DNA of 13,653 nucleotides from Verrucomicrobiota bacterium (GTDB lineage Bacteria; Verrucomicrobiota; Verrucomicrobiia; Limisphaerales; JAEYXS01), in assembly GCA_021156225.1 (NCBI GenBank), contig JAJNBN010000023.1, forward strand, positions 1 through 13,653, written 5' to 3'. Made by a program: the position numbers and the translations under genes. Numbering within the stretch: position 1 is the first letter of the stretch; every line of letters begins with the position of its first letter. Below are positions 1 to 5,356 of this stretch, piece after piece. Below the pieces are notes generated by a model that was not told where the DNA came from, made no database searches, and saw only the letters and a program-made list of their open reading frames with translations.

Positions 1-1872
1 GCTGCGCAACGCCGCTTCATTCAACCGCGCCACGCTCTCCTCCGTACCCGTGCCGTCAAAGCCATACCCGCTCGGCCCGAACAACGTCCGCCGCATCAAC
101 GAACTGCAGCTCTGCAACAGATGATCCCGGCGCGACCGGATCGCCGCCACTTGCATGTCCCGCTCACGTTCCAGCGCATCCGCCGGAAACGCCGGGTGCA
201 ACATCACGTCCGTCATCACGTCCATGCCCAGATCGAAATCACTGCTCAACGTCTCCACCGAGATGCCGAAGCTGTTGTTCCCGCCGTAGGCATCGATGCT
301 GCCGCCCACCGACTCGATCTCTTCCGCGATCTGGTCCGCCGTGCGCTTCTGCGTGCCTTGCATCAACATCCGCGCCAGCAATTGCGTCACGCCATTGTTC
401 TCCTCCGTCTCCGCCAGCACGCCGCCTTGGAACACCGCGCGAAACTCCACGAACGGCAGGCGATGATCTTCCTTCACCAGCAGCTTCATCCCGTTCGACA
501 GCTCAAATTTCTGGATCGCACCCGTCTGGATGGCTTGCGCCGCCTTGCTCGCCTTCGGCGCGAAACCCGTCGGCACCAGCGAATAAATCGTGCGGCTCTC
601 CGTCGTGAGATACTGCTTCGCCACCCGTTGCAGGTCCGCTGGCGATGCCTTGCGCACCGCGTCCAGATAACGCTCCGAGAAATTCAGGTCATTCGCCGCG
701 AGCCAACTGCCGCCGAGATCTTGCGCCTGGCCCTGCATCGTCTTGCGCGTCGCCAGTGTTGCTGCCGTGAATTGCTTCACCGCCTTCGCGAACTCCGCTT
801 CCGTGATGCCCTTTTCCTTCACCAGCTCGAGCTGCTCCAGCACCGCTGCCTGTGCCTTCTCCAGCTTCTCGCCTTCGCACACGATGCTCATGCCGAAGAG
901 CCCCGGCGCGCCCGGACTATACGTCCACGCATCCACATGATTCACCACCGCCTGCTTCTGCCGCACCTCGCGATACAACCGCGAACTGCGTCCCGCACCC
1001 AGCACCGTGCCCAGCACATCCAGCAACGGCACATCCACATGCCGCAGATCCGGGATATGCCAGCTCATGTGCGAATGCACCAGCTCCACTGTCGCCTCTT
1101 CCGTGATGATCCGTTCCGCGATCTGCCGCGGCTCCACCGGCAACACGAAGTCCGCCAACGGCCGCGCCTTGGAATTCGCCCACGCCGTCTTGATCTGCTC
1201 CACCACTTCCGCCGCGTTCACATCACCCACCACCACATAGAAGACATTGTTCGGCGCGTAACGCTCGTGGTAATAGCCGCGAATGTCTTCCGGCTTCAAT
1301 TCATTGAAAATGTCCAGATACCCGATGATCGGGTAACGGTACGGGCTCCGCGTATAAGCCGTCTCGAACAGCCTGCGCCCTGAGCGCCGACCCGGATCAT
1401 CCTGCCCCATATCCATCTCCCGGCGGATCACATCCAGCTCCTTCGCCAAGTCATCCGGCGGCAGGGACGCGTTCTGCATGATGTCGCACAGGATATCGAT
1501 CGCCACCTTCCCGCCCGTGTTCGGCACATTGATCCAGTACACCGTGCGATCAAACGACGTGTAGGCGTTCATGTAACCGCCCGCCTCCTGCACCTCTTGA
1601 TCGATCCGGCTGCCAGTGCGCGACGTCGTGCCCTTAAACAACATATGCTCAAGCACATGCGAAAGCCCCGCACCCATCCAGCGCCCCTCATGGATGCTCC
1701 CCGTCTTCGTCCACGCCTGCGCGGAAACCACCGGCGCGCTGTGATCCTCCCGCACGATGATCGTCAGCCCGTTTGGCAACGTCGTCAGCTCCACCCCCGG
1801 CGGCATCGCCGGGATGGTTGTTGCTGCCGCTCCGCCCGCCCCATTCGTCTTTCCCGCTTCAGTCGTAATCAT
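1..1872 (-). CDS. M16 family zinc metallopeptidase (partial, C-terminus beyond left edge)
   Basis: The frame is open from ATG at 1872 to base 1, giving 624 residues of a protein whose family usually has about 850-900 in this two-domain form. The catalytic M16 half shows the inverted zinc motif HVLEH at residues 72-76 (His72, Glu75, His76). Glu152 lies 76 residues after His76, the spacing expected for the third zinc ligand. A second M16-type domain starts near residue 453 (FELSNGMKLLVKED), but the aligned motif reads QLLAR (497-501), so it should be non-catalytic, as is usual for the second half of these peptidases. The start is constrained by an in-frame TAA four codons upstream; a GTG two codons upstream is the only alternative. 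No signal peptide is seen: residues 1-22 are Ala/Gly/Thr-rich and polar, so a cytoplasmic location is inferred. It probably degrades peptides. It is divergent from the gene at 2781. Confidence 0.93.
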   Translation of the reverse strand, partial: MITTEAGKTNGAGGAAATTIPAMPPGVELTTLPNGLTIIVREDHSAPVVSAQAWTKTGSIHEGRWMGAGLSHVLEHMLFKGTTSRTGSRIDQEVQEAGGYMNAYTSFDRTVYWINVPNTGGKVAIDILCDIMQNASLPPDDLAKELDVIRREMDMGQDDPGRRSGRRLFETAYTRSPYRYPIIGYLDIFNELKPEDIRGYYHERYAPNNVFYVVVGDVNAAEVVEQIKTAWANSKARPLADFVLPVEPRQIAERIITEEATVELVHSHMSWHIPDLRHVDVPLLDVLGTVLGAGRSSRLYREVRQKQAVVNHVDAWTYSPGAPGLFGMSIVCEGEKLEKAQAAVLEQLELVKEKGITEAEFAKAVKQFTAATLATRKTMQGQAQDLGGSWLAANDLNFSERYLDAVRKASPADLQRVAKQYLTTESRTIYSLVPTGFAPKASKAAQAIQTGAIQKFELSNGMKLLVKEDHRLPFVEFRAVFQGGVLAETEENNGVTQLLARMLMQGTQKRTADQIAEEIESVGGSIDAYGGNNSFGISVETLSSDFDLGMDVMTDVMLHPAFPADALERERDMQVAAIRSRRDHLLQSCSSLMRRTLFGPSGYGFDGTGTEESVARLNEAALRS

Positions 1873-1954
1873 GCTCACAAATTATCCAGTTAGAATTGCC
1901 CCTCACCGCCCAGAAAGCAAACCCCATCAATCGTGCTCGTCCTCGCACTAAGTT

Positions 1955-1985
1955 GGTAGGGCGACGCTGTCCTCAGCGCGCCGCC
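1955..1985 (+). repeat. Palindromic repeat, copy A (GGTAGGG...GTCCTC...GCCGCC)
   Basis: Begins with GGTAGGG and forms a stem of GGCG and CGCTG (one bulged A at 1964) with CAGCG and CGCC, closed by the loop TCCT (1970-1973), and ends GCCGCC. The outer framework and the GTCCTC centre are the same as in the copies at 10357-10386 and 10494-10520, while the stem sequence differs. Confidence 0.8.
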
Positions 1986-2005
1986 CCCTTACCCAGCCGA
2001 GGGAC

Positions 2006-2018
2006 GAGGCTCTGCCTC
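2006..2018. repeat. Small hairpin with TCT loop
   Basis: GAGGC, loop TCT, GCCTC: a perfect 5-bp stem. It is preceded by GGGAC and followed by CCC, suggesting a once longer palindrome. The TCT loop is shared with the hairpins at 2386-2398 and 5183-5199. Confidence 0.5.
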
Positions 2019-2112
2019 CCCATTTCGTTGCTTCCTGCCGTCCTCGCCCTCCCGATTTCTTCATTCTCCCTTCTTCATTCTTCATTTTCTGCCTCCACCT
2101 TACCCAAGTCAC

Positions 2113-2133
2113 TAGGACATCCGCTGTCCTAGG
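2113..2133. repeat. Perfect 8-bp hairpin
   Basis: CTAGGACA, loop TCCGC, TGTCCTAG. The right arm contains TGTCCT, also the centre of palindromic repeat copies A and C, so it could be a degenerate relative. No T-tract of terminator type follows. Confidence 0.55.
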
Positions 2134-2228
2134 TCCATTTTACCCTGAAAATATTTTTGATCCGCAACAATCTGAAAATGAACGAGTTAGAATAAAACCA
2201 CTCCTTGCAGACCAAAAATCTGAAAAAT

Positions 2229-2350
2229 AATCGCGCCCATTAGCGAAATTTTCACCCCGGCTCCAGTCGGGGCGCGTCACGTCTCCCATTCGGTTTGTTT
2301 GGCGTCTTTTAGCGGGCTACCCCCGGGCGCGATTTCAAACGGGTGAAACC
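2229..2350. other. Structured intergenic segment (possible ncRNA or repeat; function unknown)
   Basis: AATCGCGCCC (2229-2238) is exactly complementary to GGGCGCGATT (2325-2334), which would close an 86-nt interior. Inside, CCCCG (2255-2259) pairs with CGGGG (2268-2272), extended by a G-T and a C-G pair over a short loop. Immediately 3', TTTCA (2333-2337) pairs with TGAAA (2344-2348) around AACGGG, competing with the end of the outer arm. I do not recognise it as tmRNA, RNase P RNA, 6S RNA or a known riboswitch. It may be a structured RNA on either strand or a decayed repeat. Confidence 0.4.
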
Positions 2351-2385
2351 TGGGGCTGTGACTCAAAGCAAGCGACCCATGCCAC

Positions 2386-2398
2386 CGGCTTCTAGCCG
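2386..2398. repeat. Small hairpin with TCT loop
   Basis: CGGCT, loop TCT, AGCCG: a perfect 5-bp stem, with the same loop as the hairpins at 2006-2018 and 5183-5199. Confidence 0.45.
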
Positions 2399-2440
2399 AC
2401 CGTCCGCGCCCTCCGCCCTAACCACACCCTTGGAAATCCA

Positions 2441-2468
2441 CCTCGGCACTTGTACATAAGTGCCGAGG
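2441..2468. repeat. Perfect 11-bp inverted repeat (hairpin)
   Basis: CCTCGGCACTT (2441-2451), loop GTACAT, AAGTGCCGAGG (2458-2468). On the plus strand it is followed by GTTTCTACT, a weak T-run; on the minus strand no T-run follows. No upstream gene on either strand needs a terminator here, so an operator or mobile palindromic repeat is equally possible. Confidence 0.65.
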
Positions 2469-2606
2469 GTTTCTACTAATTCCCTCCTTTGGACCCAAGC
2501 AGCCAGCCAACCTCCACGATCACCCGCTTTGAATCCCACCCAGCTCCACGGCCGTGATTAAATTCGGGTGAGCTTTGGTGAGCCGCGACGAAGCTCGCGA
2601 CACGTG

Positions 2607-2627
2607 CTGCCGGATTCCAGCCGGCAG
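2607..2627. repeat. 7-bp hairpin
   Basis: CTGCCGG (2607-2613), loop ATTCCAG, CCGGCAG (2621-2627). A weaker palindrome, CGCGA/TCGCG, lies about 10 bp upstream. Probably another intergenic palindromic repeat. Confidence 0.5.
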
Positions 2628-2731
2628 TAAGTTGCCGTCCGCCGTAGCTCCAAACGCCTCCCTCACCCGCTCTTGATCCCCACCGGCTCCCACCTGTCCC
2701 TTCCACATTGCCAAATCTTTCCGCGTCTTCG

Positions 2732-2769
2732 TTTTTGAGCTTTGAACTTTGATCTTTGAGCTTCAAACT
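2732..2769. repeat. TTTGA-rich short tandem tract
   Basis: Degenerate units TTTGAGC, TTTGAACT, TTGATC and TTTGAGC with a period of about 7, followed by TTCAAAC. It ends 11 bp before the start codon at 2781, where a ribosome binding site would be expected, and contains no purine-rich Shine-Dalgarno. Confidence 0.55.
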
Positions 2770-2780
2770 TCCCTCCACCA

Positions 2781-4214
2781 ATGAGCCTCGACGCCCCAAA
2801 GCAAAAGCGCCGCCGGCTCATCCTCCTTTCCAGCATCATCCTACTCGCCCTCATCTGCTGGGCTTACTTCGCTCCTTCTGAACTGGACCGTTACAAAGCC
2901 CAACTCATCGCCCAAGGCGAAATCCTCGACCTCGATAAGCTCGCCCCCAAACGCACGGGCAACGAACCCGATGGCGACGCCCCTCTGCTGGCCGCGCAAC
3001 AACAGATCACCAACGGCTTTACTCTCCGCAGCGGCCGGTTTGCATTCGAGCATACTGACCGGGGCATCCAATACCTCCAATGGCATAACCTCGGTGGCAG
3101 CACCAATCCTCCCAACTGGACAAATGCCGTCGCCGAGATCAACAGCAGAAAAGACGATTTCCTGCTGCTACACCAGTTGCTCAAGGATCCGCCCAAGGAA
3201 AAAGGCGGCGATTACCGTGATTTTCTTAACTACAAATATGCCGACCCTCAACTGCGTGGACGCATAGCAGATCATGTGCATCACGCCACAATCCTGAGTG
3301 CTTACACGGGTGATGGCGACATGACCTTTACCAACCTGACGACTTTGCTCAGTCTGGCACAACTCCATCGCAAAGAATGGGAAATCCGCAATCAAAGCGA
3401 CCGCTGCCTTATGACCATGGATATTTGGGAGGACCTCAACTACTGCCTCAATCTGCGCCTATGGGGCGAACTTCAATTAGCCGATCTTCAGGTCAAAATC
3501 GAATCCCTCTCACTTGTTACCAATACTATTCACGCATTAATCATGGAACGCGCCCGTGTGTCAGCCTTGTTTGCTATGGCACGACGAGATCCCGAGGCAT
3601 TCATCACCGATAGTTTCACCCAGCCCATGTCTTCCCGAGATAAGTTTAGAACCACCTACTGGCGCCATTTGGACATCGCCAATGATGAGTTCGATCATCT
3701 CAACCTTAGCCAAGTGAGGCTGAATATTTTTCGTGAACAGCTAAGTTCGCCAGCTTGGGCGGGTGCTATCAAACCTCTTTGGAATCTGCATGATAAAGCC
3801 CGGCACTCCACTGTAACTTGGTGGACCGATAATAAGTTTACCCTTACGGAAATGTGTTTTCACGATATCGGAAATGCTAGCACACTCGCCTACGCCGAAA
3901 CCCGCCGCCAGCAAGCCATCACCGTCCTCGCCCTCGAACGCTACCGCCTCAAACACGCCCGCTACCCGGACACCTTGACCCAACTCATTCCCGACCACCT
4001 CGCCAATCTCCCTCAAGACCCCATGGACGGCCGTCCCATGCGCTACCGTCTCAATCCCGACGCCACCTTCACCCTCTGGTCTTCCGGCTTCGATGGCAAA
4101 GACAACGGCGGTGACCCCACAGTGCCAGCGCACCAAAACCGCCGTTTTCCCACAGGCGCTCTTGATCTCACCTGGCCCCGCATTGATCCCGCCGACCTCC
4201 CGCCCAAGCCCTGA
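2781..4214 (+). CDS. Membrane-anchored protein of unknown function with pseudopilin-like C-terminus
   Basis: 477 residues. A basic N-terminus (KQKRRR, 7-12) precedes one hydrophobic segment at about 13-30, so the protein is probably a single-pass inner-membrane protein with most of its mass in the periplasm. There is no prepilin-peptidase G/E site before the segment. The middle (about 40-370) matches no family I recognise. The end (about 373-445) resembles the C-terminal part of type II secretion major pseudopilins (GspG): ALERYR (384-389), RYPD (394-397), DPMDGRP (413-419) and SSGFDGKDNGGDP (434-446), the last like the calcium-site loop of GspG. This likeness is by eye. Codon use is AT-richer in the middle (about 3400-3890) than in the C-terminal module. 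No Shine-Dalgarno precedes the ATG. The function is unknown; a secretion-system role is only a possibility. Confidence 0.85.
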   Translation: MSLDAPKQKRRRLILLSSIILLALICWAYFAPSELDRYKAQLIAQGEILDLDKLAPKRTGNEPDGDAPLLAAQQQITNGFTLRSGRFAFEHTDRGIQYLQWHNLGGSTNPPNWTNAVAEINSRKDDFLLLHQLLKDPPKEKGGDYRDFLNYKYADPQLRGRIADHVHHATILSAYTGDGDMTFTNLTTLLSLAQLHRKEWEIRNQSDRCLMTMDIWEDLNYCLNLRLWGELQLADLQVKIESLSLVTNTIHALIMERARVSALFAMARRDPEAFITDSFTQPMSSRDKFRTTYWRHLDIANDEFDHLNLSQVRLNIFREQLSSPAWAGAIKPLWNLHDKARHSTVTWWTDNKFTLTEMCFHDIGNASTLAYAETRRQQAITVLALERYRLKHARYPDTLTQLIPDHLANLPQDPMDGRPMRYRLNPDATFTLWSSGFDGKDNGGDPTVPAHQNRRFPTGALDLTWPRIDPADLPPKP

Positions 4215-4312
4215 TCATCCTTAGCTTCCTTTGCGCCCTTCTGTTAAACTCCCCTTTCCGCGTATTCTGTGTGTATTCCGTGGTTTATCCTCGGCGTTCT
4301 TCCCCCTTCCCC

Positions 4313-4342
4313 ATCTGCGTTTATCTGCGCCCATCTGCGGTT
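4313..4342. repeat. Three 10-bp tandem repeats (ATCTGCGnnn)
   Basis: ATCTGCGTTT, ATCTGCGCCC and ATCTGCGGTT follow each other with an exact 10-bp period and end at the stop codon of the minus-strand esterase. A related pair with an 11-bp period, ATTCTGTGTGT and ATTCCGTGGTT, lies about 40 bp upstream. The array sits between two convergent genes. Confidence 0.65.
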
Positions 4343-5135
4343 ACTTTAGCCCCTTCATCTTCTCCGCATACCGCTTCCCGAACTCCCGTAGCGACTCCGA
4401 ATCGAAATGCACCACATCCCCCTTGTGCTTGAGCCCGTCTGACTCCACCACCGCACAATGCGGCACCAGCTTTGGCAGCGACGCGATCTGCTCATTCACC
4501 ACCGGCCAGTAAGATGGCTTGCCATCCTTATCCGCCTTCGCCAGGAACAATCCCAGCTTGCCCGCCACAAACGGCACCTCCGGCGCATTCAGGTCCGCGC
4601 GCCAGTCCTTCACCGCCTGCGCCAATCGCTCCGCATAATTCTTCGCCGTCGCCTCACTGCCGGAATCTCCCTCACCCTGATGCCAAAGAATCCCCTTCAA
4701 CGTCCCGTCCTTCATCGCCGCCTTCGCCCGCACCAAGGCGTCTTTATACAAATCCCCGCCTTTCTGCCAACGTGACAGCGGCGTCCCACCCACCGCACAC
4801 GGAATCAATCCGATCGTCACCTCCGGATTCGCCTCCGCCATCACGCGCCCAAACGTAGAACCCAGCCCCACGCCCGCAATGGTCGGCTTGTCGAAATGCA
4901 GCGGATCGATCGCTGGCGCCCACGTATTCGTCTTCGTGAACATCAGCACCCGCGGATGCGGCACCTTGTCCGTCTCCTCCACCTTCCCGCGCCCCGCCAT
5001 GTTCGACTGCCCGATCAGCAGATACAGATGCACCTTCTCCTTGGCTGGAAGTTTCACCTCATCCACCGCAAACAAAGCACCGGCACCAGAAAACAAAACA
5101 AGTCCGCTCAGAAAAAAAGCACGCAAGGAAATCAT
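4341..5135 (-). CDS. Exported SGNH hydrolase, sialate O-acetylesterase-like (SASA domain)
   Basis: 264 residues from ATG at 5135; a TTG three codons upstream (5144), directly after an in-frame TAG, is the only longer start. Residues 1-23 form a signal peptide with hydrophobic core FFLSGLVLF and likely cleavage after LFA, before VDE. Family motifs in order: IGQSNMAG with nucleophile Ser44; GLGSTFGR (about 90-97); IPCAVGGTPLSRW, which may help form the oxyanion site; WHQGEGDS (151-158); and DGLKHKGDVVHFD with the likely catalytic His243. These mark the carbohydrate acetylesterase group that removes O-acetyl groups from sugars, acting in the periplasm or outside. The substrate cannot be told from sequence: sialic acid is only the family name, and acetylated plant or algal polysaccharide is as likely. 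It is convergent with the gene at 2781 and divergent from that at 5357. Confidence 0.9.
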   Translation of the reverse strand: MISLRAFFLSGLVLFSGAGALFAVDEVKLPAKEKVHLYLLIGQSNMAGRGKVEETDKVPHPRVLMFTKTNTWAPAIDPLHFDKPTIAGVGLGSTFGRVMAEANPEVTIGLIPCAVGGTPLSRWQKGGDLYKDALVRAKAAMKDGTLKGILWHQGEGDSGSEATAKNYAERLAQAVKDWRADLNAPEVPFVAGKLGLFLAKADKDGKPSYWPVVNEQIASLPKLVPHCAVVESDGLKHKGDVVHFDSESLREFGKRYAEKMKGLK

Positions 5136-5182
5136 GCGAAACAACTAGAACAGAGCAGCCCCAGAAGCAAGCCTAGTGGAGC

Positions 5183-5199
5183 GTGCCCGTCTCGGGCAC
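5183..5199. repeat. 7-bp hairpin with TCT loop
   Basis: GTGCCCG, loop TCT, CGGGCAC: a perfect stem in the divergent region between the genes at 5135 and 5357. It shares the TCT loop with two hairpins in the 1873-2780 region and may belong to the same class of intergenic palindromes. Confidence 0.55.
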
Positions 5200-5285
5200 A
5201 GCAACGTCCATAAGCAATGCTAGCCCACGAATAACCTAGCGACTCCCAAACGCGAAACGACGACTTCTTGGGGATTTCCCCATTT

Positions 5286-5340
5286 CACAATTCAGCGTTC
5301 TGACTATACAGTTACCCTGAACGTCACAATTTTGAACTGT
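5286..5340. promoter_or_regulatory. Inverted and direct repeats upstream of the 5357 gene (possible operator)
   Basis: ACAGTT (5308-5313) and AACTGT (5335-5340) form a perfect inverted repeat across 21 bp. CACAATT occurs twice (5286 and 5325), 39 bp apart, and ACAATTCA (5287-5294) matches the complement of TGAACTGT (5333-5340) at 7 of 8 positions. The cluster ends 16 bp before the start codon in the divergent region, a plausible place for a regulator or for RNA structure. No regulator is identified. Confidence 0.3.
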
Positions 5341-5356
5341 CCAAAGCCGCCGTTCC

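Larger units (their letters stand above)
1873..2780. other. Non-coding, palindrome-rich intergenic region
   Basis: About 900 bp between the divergent genes at 1872 and 2781 holds no credible gene: the short open frames run through repeats and low-complexity DNA. It contains, in order, a palindromic repeat (1955-1985), a TCT-loop hairpin (2006-2018), a TTCATTC-rich tract (2056-2089), a perfect hairpin (2113-2133), an AT-rich island (about 2140-2232) with the 10-mer AATCTGAAAA twice (2169 and 2217), a long-range inverted repeat (2229-2334), further hairpins and a TTTGA-rich tract (2732-2769) just before the next start codon. Promoters for both flanking genes should lie here, but I could not pin down a convincing -35/-10 pair. 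Confidence 0.75.

Noticed and set aside
121..1383. 420-residue open frame on the plus strand opposite the peptidase
   Set aside because: Its product is Arg/His/Leu-rich low-complexity sequence, and the minus strand encodes a clear M16 peptidase over the same DNA; a GC-rich shadow frame.
1896..2132. 78-residue open frame on the plus strand
   Set aside because: Runs through palindromic repeat copy A, a TCT-loop hairpin and the TTCATTC tract; no protein-like composition.
2140..2470. Known structural RNA (tmRNA, RNase P RNA, 6S RNA, cobalamin or SAM riboswitch)
   Set aside because: Hairpins exist, but the conserved core sequences of these RNAs are not found on either strand.
2476..2799. 107-residue open frame on the minus strand in the intergenic region
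   Set aside because: Made of translated hairpins and the TTTGA tract (Lys/Ser-rich repeats), and overlaps the start of the 2781 gene.
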